Positions 1 to 10,506 of a stretch of 64,000 nt of DNA are shown here, in pieces. The notes beneath the pieces were generated by a model. It worked only from the letters and a program-made list of their open reading frames with translations. It was not told where the DNA came from and made no database searches. Each line of letters starts with the position of its first letter. The stretch's first letter is position 1. The DNA comes from Siphonodentalium dalli. Its lineage: Eukaryota > Mollusca > Scaphopoda > Gadilida > Siphonodentaliidae. The stretch covers positions 67,583,127-67,647,126 of the forward strand of contig CP136061.1 in assembly GCA_032622095.1 (NCBI GenBank), in the 5' to 3' direction. The position numbers were made by a program, and so were the translations under genes.

Positions 1-566
1 GTTTCTCAAGCATATCTAACCCTCCACGTTAGAACCATGCCATTAAATGTCATAAGTATAATCTAGCTTGAGGACAGAAGTGATCCATAAAACCCCCCTT
101 AATTCAACCAGGTCCTCGCGCGATGTATGGTCGATCACATGATGATCTAGGGGGGGGGGATTAGAATTGTTGTATAAAAACAGCACTGCGTGTAAATATA
201 AAATAAAATAGTGCTACATCTTATTACAGATTATTGCCATAAATAATCAGTGATTATACAGACAGTCTGACAAAATAAAGTTTCAGTGACACTCTATCCG
301 AAGAGGGGAATGATTTCATCTGTTACAGTCAATGGAGCAATTATGAATCTGGAAAGGTTAAATTTCTAAGTAATACTAGATATCGACATAACGCGATAAC
401 ATATAACGTAAATGCAATATGGCCGCTGGCGACCATTTTTTCCTATGAAATTAAAAAAATATTTGATGGCTCTCATCTGATAGATCAATATCAAGATAAA
501 TATGAAGTTTGGTGATGATCGGATGGGTGAAGTTGACTGTGGTCTGTGCTAAACGGTTTGGTAATG
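1..566. other. Non-genic stretch, nothing recognised
   Basis: No exon-like frame, RNA gene or transposon end is visible. A short G run lies near 149-158. The stretch ends where a tandem duplication begins. Confidence 0.5.
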
Positions 567-866
567 CTTAAAAAGATTCTTACCTTAATATTTTTATGTT
601 CACTTTATAAACTTCACTGAGTCATCTTTGTCATGTATTGAGTTTGATATCTTTTGTTAACAGTTTATAAATTATGTATGTCTCATGTTTGTTATTTTAA
701 TTTATGAGTTTATTATCATTAAATAAAGTTGCATTCCTTAAAAAGATTCTTACCTCAATGTTTTTATGTTCACTTTATAAACTCCACTGAGTCATCTTTG
801 TCATGTATTGAATTTGATATCTTTTGTTAACAGTTTATAAATTATGTATGTCTCGTGTTCGTTATT
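567..866. repeat. Direct duplication of a 130-bp AT-rich unit
   Basis: Two copies (567-696 and 737-866) both start with CTTAAAAAGATTCTTACC and share TTTTTATGTTCACTTTATAA and the tail GTCTC(A/G)TGTT(T/C)GTTATT. They differ at only a few positions and are separated by 40 bp, giving a 170-bp period. No terminal inverted repeats or coding potential. Probably a recent local tandem duplication. Confidence 0.85.
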
Positions 867-1574
867 ATATTATATACACTTTATAGTGTGTTTTCAGATC
901 GAAAAACAAAATGAATAAAATCACCAAATTTGTAAATTTAAAAACAATTCAAACGTTGTTGTATGCCATGTCCCAGCCCGGACATATACACCAAATTTCA
1001 ATAATATTCATTGAGAAACAACGGACAAAACGCTATATAACACCCGTATACATATTTTATTCCGAGCCAGACTCATCCGAATTGACACACGTCGACTGGG
1101 GCGAGTTGGCCCTGGGGCGATTAGGCCGATTCCGGCACATTCTATAATTTACCGTATGTATCCGTTTACGCGTAGTTTACTTTAGAAAGTTCCGCAATTA
1201 ATACCGTAAATAGAGCGACCATATTTGACAGAGAATGCCTCTGTTATTGATTATCAAGTTGCTATACATTAAAAACGACAAATTCACATGCTCGTTCAAG
1301 CGCAGTAGTCTATTTCCCCCATGTTAAAGGACATCCACACATACTAAATAACGCTAACCTACTGCCGAATGTTTTACAAGACAACTGTTAACATATTTGG
1401 GCTGCATTCATCTGACGCGGTATTATTCCTCAAAATAAAATAAACAACAAAACCATCGTTACTTGGAAATGTAGTTTGGGCTAACATTTACATAAATCCT
1501 CCACATCAATTATTCGACACACACGTCAGACGAAAAACAGACATGAAGTAACCGGCCAAATTGGCCGAAATAAT
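867..1574. other. Non-genic stretch, no gene recognised
   Basis: A 78-codon open frame at 911-1147 shows no domain, signal or splice border and is probably chance. It contains GGGGCGAGTTGGCCCTGGGG near 1097, the only unusual composition in the stretch. Confidence 0.45.
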
Positions 1575-1975
1575 GACATTTTTATTATCCATCTGTATTT
1601 TTATCAAAATTTTGGGAATAAAACTTTTGTGATTAGTTTTGGTATTTGTCGGCACTTAATTCTCTATAAAAGCCTGTATTTTGATCATCAGAAACATGAT
1701 TTGGAATAGTAAACACGGAAGTGAAAAAAAAACTCAATGCGGAAGTGAAACGTCTGCTAAATCCACCAGTGTTGCGCGCGCATCACAATTTCACTGATTC
1801 ATTTCGCAATAGAGTTAATTCGTGACGTCACAGAGTCCCTATAAAAAAGTCATATTGAACACTTGGGAGTCCAATATGACATTCGGGAGTCCAATATGAC
1901 TTTTTCCCGGATTATCACGTGGCGGTTTTTGCCCAATCAGAAATAGTGTTAGTTAAGGGGTGGATAATAATATAT
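1575..1975 (+). repeat. Dispersed ~400-bp repeat R1, copy 1
   Basis: This segment reappears in reverse complement at 49142-49545, with shared blocks such as GGTATTTGTCGGCACTTAAT, CGGAAGTGAAACGTCTGCTA and AATAGAGTTAATTCGTGACG. Both copies carry repeats of GTCATATTGGACTC (here AGTCCAATATGAC). No coding sequence or terminal inverted repeats are clear. It is an interspersed repeat of unknown class, probably transposon-derived. Confidence 0.8.
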
Positions 1976-2533
1976 TTGTGTTCACCGAAGAGACCAGTTA
2001 CCAAGAGCATCGATAACTAAGAACTTATTTTTTTTTTCATTGTCGACGATGCGTACAGGTATGGGATAGTAAACATGATTCCAAATTCGTGTGACTATAA
2101 CCCTAAGGTAGTAATATTTGCCAGAGCTTTTTCTCACTGATCTTAATCAATGTTAACACACGTTACAAGTTTCATGTTGGTGTGGCTATAAACCTGGTTA
2201 TTTTTCCATAACTTCGGTCATATGCTCGTAGCCCGTTTATATATAACCATGGGTATATGCGATAAACACACTCCACAATTTGGATCGATAAGCCTTACCC
2301 TGTGTATTTTGATGTTGCGTTTTTGACCATTGGTCGTCCATATCATTTCAATAACACAATTATCGCCTTACTTGACTGCACGACGTTACCTTGTGACCGC
2401 CACGGGAGCGTTTTCATTTCGAGTATGGTCCATAGTTTGCCGTCGTGTATTCTCGGATAGACAATAATCATGTGCCGAAAGACACTGAGTCGCGAGGGGC
2501 ACACTGGTTGAGTCTGAACTGGATATTTGGCAC

Positions 2534-3301
2534 CAGGGACATGGCTACAGTGTTTTCGTTGGGGGGGGGGTCGTTGGGGGGGGGGGGGGTATATACCTTA
2601 GAATTTCCATATGTACCCAACCCCTTGAACCACACCAAACTCACACGTTTGAGTAATTCAATTTGCACCCCCTCCGGGGGTTGATTCCCCATCACAGTCC
2701 ACTAGACGGTAGCCTATAACATCAATTATAAGTGGATCAGTAGTCTTAAATTGTGGCCACTAGCCATGCAACTGTGGGATGGAAAGGATGGTTCGGCCCA
2801 ATATGAGAATTTGTTTAGATCTGAACGTGAAAATTACAAATCCTAATACCTAGTAGTCTAACGCCAGGCCAATTCACACCCCGATGTTTTTCTTAAATTA
2901 ATTAGCAGTTATTGACTGGCCACTGGGAAAGGGCACAGGGCATACGGACGATGATTCGGTCCGGTGTAAGAATATTTTGAAATCTGAACATGAAAATTTG
3001 ACAATCCTAGCATCTAGACTGGCCTCAAGTTTTCCAATTCGGGAAAAATTCCAACCTGATACCAACCCTGATGTTGGGAAAGTGCTAACTGATGGCCATG
3101 TCAGTCAAAATTTTGTAAATGAAAGGAAAATATGCAAATGTTGGCCTAATAACAACCAATTCGTCACTAACAAATTGTTGGAAAATCAAACGAGAACAAT
3201 TTCAACCAAATGTTGGTGTGAAATTTCCAGGAGGTGTTACAGGAGGTTTGACTACAGTTGGGGTAAGACCCCCGCATAACCGTCCTGTCGCCACGACCCT
3301 A
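2534..3301. mobile_element. Nonautonomous hAT-like transposon with perfect 8-bp target duplication
   Basis: The left end reads CAGGGACATGGCTACAG and the right end CTGTCGCCACGACCCTA, an imperfect terminal inverted repeat. TTTGGCAC occurs immediately before the element (2526-2533) and immediately after it (3302-3309). An 8-bp duplication and CAGGG-type ends are hallmarks of the hAT superfamily. The last base is A where G is expected, a likely end mutation. Internally it holds G-rich tracts (about 2562-2590) and repeated TTCCAAC/GTTGGAA motifs. No transposase is encoded. Relatives lie at 13931-14390, 28080-28623 and 44570-44886. Confidence 0.8.
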
Positions 3302-3379
3302 TTTGGCACCTCATTCCAAGAGCGTGGTTTTGAATTCACTAAAGACGAGAAATCGTCAACAATAGATTTTGTTGGAAAA

Positions 3380-3551
3380 CAGGGGTGGCACCCGGGGAGG
3401 GAGGGGAGCTACAACCCCCCACATGTCTGGTAAGGGCCGGTTAGCCCCCTCCCCATTGGGGAGATCTGCAATGGTCAGCCCGGTAGCTGTAGCTCCACAT
3501 ATCGGGGAATCGTATAGACATTGCGTCGGGGATATCCTGGTGCCACCCCTG
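3380..3551. mobile_element. hAT-like MITE, 172 bp
   Basis: Perfect terminal inverted repeats CAGGGGTGGCACC (left) and GGTGCCACCCCTG (right) bound a GC-rich, noncoding interior. The flanking octamers TTGGAAAA (3372-3379) and TTGAAAAA (3552-3559) match at 7 of 8 positions, as expected for an aged hAT target duplication. It sits 78 bp beyond the larger hAT-like element but has different ends, so it is a separate insertion. Confidence 0.75.
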
Positions 3552-3640
3552 TTGAAAAAGATATAGATATGTTATAGAAGAAGACCACAAAGAGCAGAAA
3601 TCAGGGGATCACAAATCGACCCAAATTGGATGCAATCGCA

Positions 3641-3662
3641 TATAGTATATATATATATATAG
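3641..3662. repeat. (TA)n microsatellite
   Basis: An almost uninterrupted run of TA dinucleotides. Confidence 0.9.
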
Positions 3663-4064
3663 TTTCGTTCTGTTGGCCTCTCTATATCATATATACTCGG
3701 TCTCTAAAAACCCTTAAAACCCAATCGACGTGCGATTTCCTCACGTTCCTGTTGCGAAAATTATAGTATAAAAAGTGCGTCTATTTCAGACAAAGTTCAA
3801 ACATAAAATTGGACAAGACAAGACGCTAATCCCATTACCAATCTAACAACACCAGTCGAATATGATTACCAGTCAAACCAATAACATCGGGCACCAAGTT
3901 ACGGCCAACCACAGGCACACACACCATGGATACATACACGGTCAAAAGAACGGCGTTTTTGTTGTATGGTTATATATGGCATATACCCATGGTTATATAT
4001 AAACGGGCTACCAGCATCTGACCGCTGCATATATGGCAGATTTTGGTGCAGAAAAAAATACGAC

Positions 4065-6392
4065 GCATTTGTAACCAGTTACTGGGTTACATGTGCGCCC
4101 TATTTTATTTTTGACATTTGCAGCTTCATTGGGAAGTCCGAATAGTAACAAGTCGTGCGTCAGCTCAGAACAGTAATCCGGTTACAAATGCGCCCCATTT
4201 TTTTGCCATGTTTTTTGTTTCACCCGTGTTTTTGCGGTTACAGTTACATATGGAAGTCGTTTTAAAAATACGACGTGTTTTTGCGGTTACGGTTACAAAT
4301 GAATAGAAGAGAATAACTCCGACTAGAAAAATGAAAATATTTCACCCATCCTTGTTAAAAAAGGGTTACAAAGTTACATTTGCAAGTCGTTTAAAAAATG
4401 CGACGTGTTTTCGCGGTTACGGTTACAAATGATTAGCAGAGAATAACTCCAACTAGAAAAATGAAATTATTTCACCTATCCTTGTTAAAAAAGGGTTACA
4501 AAGTTACATTTGCAAGTCGTTTTAAAAATGCACGTGTTTTTACGGTTACGGTTACATTTGGAAGTCGTTTTAAAAATGCGACGTGTTTTTGCGGTTACGG
4601 TTACAAATGATTAGCAGAGAATAACTCCAACTAGAAAAATGAAAATATTTCACCCGTCCTTGTTAAAACATGGTTACAAAGTTACATTTGCAAGTCGTTT
4701 TAAAAATGCGACGTGTTTTGCGGTTACGGTTACAAATGATTTGCAGAGAATAACTCCGACTAGAAAAATGAAAATATTTCACCCATCCTTGTTTAAAAAG
4801 GGTTACAAAGTTACATTTGCAAGTCGTTACAAAAATGTGACGTGTTTTCGCGGTTACGGTTACAAATGATTAGCAGAGAATAACTCCAACTAGAAAAATG
4901 AAAATATTTCACCTATCCTTGTTAAAAAAGGGTTACACAGTTACATTTGCAAGTCGTTTTAAAAATGCGACGTGTTTTTGCGGTTACGGTTACATTTGGA
5001 AGTCGTTTTAAAAATGCGACGTGGTTTTTGCGGTAACGGTTGCAAATGATTAGCAGAGAATAACTCCAACTAGAAAAATGAAAATATTTCACCTATCCTT
5101 GTTAAAAAAGGGTTACAAAGTTACATTTGCAAGTCGTTTTAAAAATGCGACGTGTTTTTGCGGTAACGGTTACAAATGATTAGTTGGAGTTATTCTCTGC
5201 TAATCATTTGTAAACGTAACCACGAAAACACGTCGCATTTTTGTAACGACTTGCAAATGTAACTTTGTAACCCTTTTTAAACAAGGATGGGTGAAATATT
5301 TTCATTTTTCTAGTTGGAGTTGTTCTCTGCTAATCATTTTTAACCGTAACCGCAAAATCACGTCGCATTTTTAAAACGACTTCCAAATGTAACCGTAACC
5401 GCGAAAACACGTCGCATTTTTGTAACAACTTGCAAATGTAACTTTGTAACCCCTTTAAAACAAGGATGGGTGAACTATTTTCATTTTTCTAGTTGGAGTT
5501 ATTCTCTGCTAATCATTTGTAACCGTAACCGCGAAAACACGTCACATTTTTGTAACGACTTGCAAATGTAACTTTGTAACCCTTTTTAAACAAGGATGGG
5601 TGAAATATTTTCATTTTTCTAGTTGGAGTTGTTCTCTGCTAATCATTTTTAACCGTAACCGCAAAATCACGTCGCATTTTTAAAACGACTTCCAAATGTA
5701 ACCGTAACCGCGAAAACACGTCGCATTTTTGTAACAACTTGCAAATGTAACTTTGTAACCCTTTTAAAACAAGGATGGGTGAACTATTTTCATTTTTCTA
5801 GTTGGAGTTGTTCTCTGCTAATCATTTGTAACCGTAACCGCGAAAACACGTCACATTTTTGTAACGACTTGCAAATGTAACTGTGTAACCCTTTTTTAAC
5901 ACGGATAGGTGAAATATTTTCATTTTTCTAGTTGGAGTTATTCTCTGCTAATCATTTGTAACCGTAACCGCGAAAACACGTCACATTTTTGTAACGACTT
6001 GCAAATGTAACTTTGTAACCCTTTTTAAACAAGGATGGGTGAAATATTTTCATTTTTCTAGTTGGAGTTGTTCTCTGCTAATCATTTTTAACCGTAACCG
6101 CAAAATCACGTCGCATTTTTAAAACGACTTCCAAATGTAACCGTAACCGCGAAAACACGTCGCATTTTTGTAACGACTTGCAAATGTAACTTTGTAACCC
6201 TTTTAAAACAAGGATGGGTGAACTATTTTCATTTTTCTAGTTGGAGTTGTTCTCTGCTAATCATTTGTAACCGTAACCGCAAAAACACCTCGCATTTTTA
6301 AAACGACTTCCAAATGTAACCGTAACCGCGAAAACACGTCGCATTTTTGAAACGACTTCTAAATGTAACCTATGTAACCAAGTTACAAATGC
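4065..6392. mobile_element. Foldback element: two satellite arrays head to head
   Basis: From 4065 to about 5183 units run in one orientation; from about 5184 to 6392 the same units run in reverse complement. Each unit carries GCAGAGAATAACTCCAACTA, TTTCACCCATCCTTGTT and repeated GGTTACGGTTAC. Units come in two lengths: 130 bp, and 179 bp with an extra ~49-bp GGTTAC/GACGTG sub-repeat. Anchor spacings are 130, 178, 129, 130, 180 on the left and 130, 179, 130, 179, 130, 130, 179 on the right. The outer ends are related inverted sequences (GCATTTGTAAC at 4065, GTTACAAATGC at 6382). Foldback transposons have long inverted arms of tandem subrepeats like this. No protein is encoded. A simple inverted satellite duplication is the alternative. 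Confidence 0.8.
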
Positions 6393-6752
6393 ATAACGTG
6401 TATTTCCTGCACTGAAACTGGACATATCTAGACCGCTGGTGTGTATATGATTGTGTTATATCATATGTCTGTGCGTAGGAGTGAAGCGTCCACGTGCACT
6501 AAATTAAACATCGCAAATATTCTCAAATATATCAGCAATTGACACTCGTCCCTCTACACCTTTATTATTCTCCTTAAATTAAGATTGAATATATCGTCAC
6601 TTCTGATGGCCATAATTCATGAATATAATATGATCTCGCAAGCTTTAAAATAGGCACCGAGCCCACAAGATGATGTCTCTTTTTACTGCGGCAGCATATC
6701 AGCGCCACGTGCAAAATATGTATATCCAACATAGATGAGTTGAATATACAAC
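6393..6752. other. Non-genic spacer
   Basis: Unique-looking AT-rich sequence between the foldback element and a palindromic MITE; no frame or repeat recognised. Confidence 0.45.
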
Positions 6753-7065
6753 TTAAAGGGGTACTGTACACTAAATCCGGCCATTTTTGGGACTATCACT
6801 TTTTATATTCAACAGAATATATGCAACAAATGAATGAATTTGAGCCTTGGATTAGTGCAAAATACACTCATATGCTCTGCCAACGATGCAAACAACATGG
6901 TAATAATAATGAAATTACATATAACATGGTAATTATAATTAGTAAATGAGTGTATTTTGCACTCATCCATGGCTCAAGTTCATTCATTTGTTACATATAT
7001 TCTGTTGGGTATAAAAGGAGATGTCAAAAAAAAATGGCCAGATTTAGTGTACAGTACCCCTTTAA
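6753..7065. mobile_element. Palindromic MITE bounded by TTAA, 313 bp
   Basis: The ends TTAAAGGGGTACTGTACACT and AGTGTACAGTACCCCTTTAA are perfect reverse complements. The arms continue for about 124 bp with few mismatches (for example AACAGAATATATGCAACAAA against its counterpart near 6985), leaving a ~70-bp loop. TTAA at both borders fits the target site of piggyBac or Kolobok transposons. Noncoding, so nonautonomous. A related pair of ends bounds 63220-63694. Confidence 0.85.
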
Positions 7066-7077
7066 CTGTACTTTATA

Positions 7078-7210
7078 TACAACTTAGCTATCTTGTATAG
7101 TACAACTTAGCTATCTTGTATATACAACTTACCTATATTTTATATATAACTTACCTATATTGTATATACAACCTATATATATTGTATATAAAACTTAGGT
7201 ATCTTGTAAT
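7078..7210. repeat. AT-rich minisatellite
   Basis: Degenerate tandem copies of a ~22-26-bp unit of the form ACTTAGCTATCTTGTATATA. Confidence 0.8.
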
Positions 7211-7644
7211 AATGTGTTGTCTAATAGTAGATGCCACTCAAGTACGAATTGTTCAAATAAATGACATGTATTCATTAAATATGGCATATCATTGTATATT
7301 CTAAATAACTGCATGTTAAATACATGTAATTTCATTAAAAAAAATGTACATCTTAATCACTAATTTATCTGAAATAGGCATTTGGCCAAATGACTGGAAA
7401 ATTTAGGCATTTCACCAAATTAGTGACGTTCACAGTCATTTGACCAAATGACTAGAAGTTTTCGTCATTGGCCAAATGACTGGTTTGACAGTTTGACTGT
7501 AGCATATATACAACTTAAGATTTGTTTGCATGTGGCGCTAATATATATATACGCTGCCGTTCTGTATAAAATTATGTTGGGTCAGAATCTCAGAGACACC
7601 AGCCAGTAGGAGCTTCTGTCACTCGGAAACAGTTTTATATTATA
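7211..7644. other. Spacer with CCAAATGACT motif repeats
   Basis: Between about 7376 and 7482 the motif TTGGCCAAATGACT and variants recur several times at ~30-60-bp spacing. Nothing coding is seen. The sequence just before the Helitron block ends TTTTATATTATA. Confidence 0.5.
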
Positions 7645-8393
7645 CTAGAAGGTGGACCCCACTTCGTCCGGACTGTTTCCCCTCTGCTTTTCGGCGAATT
7701 GCGCGTTTTGACCTTGAATTGTCCATTTTGAAGGTCAACGTCAAGTGGGGTCACGATTTGACCCGCCCAAAACACTGCCCGGAAAAAAGTACCCGTCGAA
7801 ATCCATCCGGTTTTACCCGATTTGACCTTGAATTGATCATTTTGAAGGTCAAGGTCAGGTCGGGGTAACGATTTGACCTGTCCAAAATAATCAGTGGACA
7901 AAAGTAACCATATGTATCAAATTTCGTGGAAACCCCATCAAAATTCGCGATTTGACCTTGCATTGACCCGATTTCAAGGTCAAGGTCACGTCGCACGGGC
8001 AAATGAATAGCCTTATGAGACTATCCATACGAAAGTATCCCTAGACACTAATTTTCATCGAAATCCCGTGATTCGGGCGTTTGACCTTGAAATGACCTGA
8101 TTTCAAGGTCAATGTCACGTCGCACGGGCAAATTAATAGGCCTATGCCACTCCCCGGCCGAAAGTACCACCACATACCAAGTTTCATCGAAATCCCGTGA
8201 TATTCGGGCGTTTGACCTTGAAATAACCCGATTTAAAGGTCATGGTCACGTCGCACGAACAAATTAATATGCCTATGCCACTTCCCGGCCGAAAATAACC
8301 CCACATACCAAGTTTCATCGAAATCGGTTCGGCCGTTTTCGAGTTAATCGCGATCACACAGACACACACACACACACACACAGATCTTCCGGG
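7645..8393 (-). mobile_element. Nonautonomous Helitron family A, 3' end intact, 5' end lost
   Basis: Read on the minus strand, the element ends GTCCACCTTCTAG followed by T, matching the CTRR terminus of Helitrons with the host T after it. Just inside is a hairpin-forming stretch related to GCCCGGACGAAGTCGGGT. The interior repeats a ~120-bp core containing GACCTTGAAATGACCTGATT and GGTACTTTCGG motifs, plus a (CA)n tract near 8356-8382. The expected 5' terminus is missing: after GATCTTCC the sequence runs directly into family B at ~8394, so the junction is recombinant. Confidence 0.7.
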
Positions 8394-8729
8394 CTATTCA
8401 GAAACCAAATTTCAAGTCGATAGCTCCACCCGTTTCCGAGATCTGGTCTGCGCATGCGCGAAACTTGCGTCGCACGGGCTCGGCGACCCGATAAAATTCG
8501 TATCCGGGGCAAGATACATTCACATAGCAAATTTCAAGTCGAAAGCTCCACCCGTTTCCGAGATCTCGTCTGCGCGTGCGCTGCACGGGCGTCGCACGGG
8601 CTCGCCAATACGACAACGGCGACCGCCTGGTCAAACTACACACACGTACCAAGTTTCGTCCCGATCGGTCGAGAATCGTAGATTTGTATAAATGACATAC
8701 AAACAGAGGTCTTCAAAATATATATGAGA
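8394..8729 (-). mobile_element. Nonautonomous Helitron family B, 3'-truncated
   Basis: On the minus strand it starts TCTCATATATATTTTGAAGA, preceded by A (base 8730 is T on the plus strand), as a Helitron 5' end should be. It carries two ~122-bp cores with TGCGC(A/G)TGCGC. Its 3' hairpin and CTAG are lost at the fusion with family A. Open frames inside are artefacts of the repeat. Confidence 0.65.
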
Positions 8730-9140
8730 TCAAAGACTGACCCGATGAAAAAATCCCCTGTTCCTAGGACATATATGACACAACAACCCATTCTGCCTTT
8801 TTAATAGGGATAATTGCATTCCGCGTTTCGTTTTGCATCCGTATTTTACGCATGGGTAGCCGTTTAGCAGCTTCGGTTGTAATAAAGAGCGTTAATCCTT
8901 AACACCTCCGAATATGGTCAATATAAAGATCGTTGATGCCTTAACCCCCGAAGTGGCGTTTGTGGTGATTTTGATGATTGGAAGTGGAGAATCGGTGCTC
9001 AGAGCTTGTCCAAAATGCGATGCCGACGATCCCCGTGGGTTTTTACACTTATACACGAAATTTGGTCTCGATCGGTCAACCCGTTTTCGATTCTATAAAG
9101 GACATACAGACAGACAGAGGTCTTCAAAATATATATGAGA
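8730..9140 (-). mobile_element. Chimeric Helitron unit: family B 5' end, family C body
   Basis: The minus-strand start TCTCATATATATTTTGAAGA is that of family B, but the body (AATAAAGAGCGTTAATCC, GATCGTTGATGCCTTAAC) is shared with the family C units at 10507-11831 and 15208-16176. A (GACA)n tract lies near 9105-9118. No clear CTAG end is visible at the left border, so this unit is incomplete. Confidence 0.55.
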
Positions 9141-9529
9141 CTAGCCGATTGGCCCGACGTTGTCCGGGCTATTCAAAAACCAAATTTCAAGTCGATAGCT
9201 CCACCCGTTTCCGAGATCTGGTCTGCGCATGCGCGAAGCTGGCGTCGCACGGGCTCGGCGACCCGATACAATTCGTATCCGGGGCAAGATACATTCACAT
9301 ACCAAATTTCAAGTCGATAGCTCCACCCGTTTCCGAGATCTCGTCTGCGCATGCGCTGTACGGACGTCGCACGGGCTCGCAAATACGACAACGACCACCG
9401 CCCGGTCAAACTACACACGTACCAAGTTTCGCCCCGATCGGTCGAGAATCGTAGATTTGTATTAATGACAGACAAACAGACAGACAGACAGACAGAGGTC
9501 TTCAAATATATATATGAGACTAGCCGATG
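9141..9529 (-). mobile_element. Helitron family B unit, complete
   Basis: On the minus strand it starts TCTCATATATATATTTGAAG and ends GGACAACGTCGGGCCAATCG then GCTAG. The hairpin GCCCGG/TCGGGC lies 7 bases before CTAG. Two cores of ~122 bp and a (GACA)n tract at ~9466-9496 fill it. It abuts the next unit with no spacer, CTAG directly followed by TC. Confidence 0.75.
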
Positions 9530-9947
9530 AGCCCGACGTTGTCCGAGCTATTCAAAAACCAAATTTCAAGTCGATAGCTCTACCCAGCCCGACGTTGTCC
9601 GGGCTATTCAAAAACCAAATTTCAAGTCGATAGCTCTACCCGTTTCCTACATCTGGCCTGCGCATGCGCGAAGCTGGCGTCTCACGGGCTCGGCGACCCG
9701 ATAAAATTCATATCCGGGGCAAGATACATTCACATACCAAATTTCAAGTCGATAGCTCCACCCGTTTCCGAGATCTCGTCTGCGCATGCGCGAAGCGGGT
9801 GCCGCACAGGCTCGCCAATACGACAACGTCCACCGCCTGGTCAAACTACACACACGTACCAAGTTTCGTCCCGATCGGTCGAGAATCGTAGATTTGTATA
9901 AATGACAAACAAACAGACAGACAGAGATCTTCAAAATATATATGAGC
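9530..9947 (-). mobile_element. Helitron family B unit with duplicated 3' end
   Basis: Same architecture as 9141-9529, but the 3' terminal ~58 bp (AGCCCGACGTTGTCCGGGCT plus the adjoining core edge) is present twice, near 9538 and 9587. The 5' terminal base at 9947 is changed (GC instead of TC on the minus strand). Confidence 0.7.
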
Positions 9948-10506
9948 CTAGCCGATGAGCCCGACGTTGTCCGGGCTATTCAACAACCAATTTTCAAGTC
10001 GATAGCTCTACCCAGCCCGACGTTGTCCGGGCTATTCAAAAACCAAATTTCAAGTCGATAGCTGTACCCGTTTCCTAGATCTGGTCTGCGCATGCGCGAA
10101 GCTGGCGTCGCACGGGCTCGGCGACCCGATAAAATTCGTATCCGGGGCAAGATACATTCACATACCAAATTTCAAGTCGATAGCTCCACCCGTTTCCGAG
10201 ATCTCGTCTGCGCATGCGCGAAGCTGGCGTCGCACGGGCTCGGCGACCCGATAAAATTCGTATCCGGGGCAAGATACATTCACATAGCAAATTTCAAGTC
10301 GATAGCTCCACCCGTTTCCGAGATCTCGTCTGCGCATGCGCAAAGCGGGCTCGCCAATACGACAACGTCCACCGCCTGGTCAAACTACACACACGCACCA
10401 AGTTTCGTCCCGATCGGTCGAGAATCGTAGATTTGTATTAATGACAAACATACAGACAAACATACAGACAGACAGACAGACAGAGGTCTACAAAATATAT
10501 ATGAGA
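9948..10506 (-). mobile_element. Helitron family B unit, three cores
   Basis: It has CTAG at 9948-9951 and, on the minus strand, a 5' end beginning TCTCATATATATTTTG at 10506. Three successive cores carry TGCGCATGCGC at 10087, 10210 and 10333, a 123-bp period. A (GACA)n tract lies at ~10465-10484. The duplicated 3' end seen in the neighbouring unit occurs here too (9959 and 10014). Confidence 0.75.

Larger units (their letters stand above)
2215..4024. mobile_element. Inverted-repeat element with 46-bp arms, interrupted by hAT-like insertions
   Basis: The arm at 2215-2260 (containing GTAGCCCGTTTATATATAAC) is repeated in reverse complement at 3979-4024, with about two differences. The arms enclose 1.8 kb. 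Removing the hAT-like insertions at 2534-3301 and 3380-3551 plus their target duplications leaves about 0.85 kb, a plausible size for a nonautonomous DNA transposon. No transposase frame remains and I could not identify a target-site duplication, so the superfamily is open. Confidence 0.6.

Noticed and set aside
4065-6392. GGTTAC-rich repeats considered as telomeric or subtelomeric DNA
   Set aside because: The motif sits inside a 130/179-bp unit and is arranged head to head; no TTAGGG-type run.
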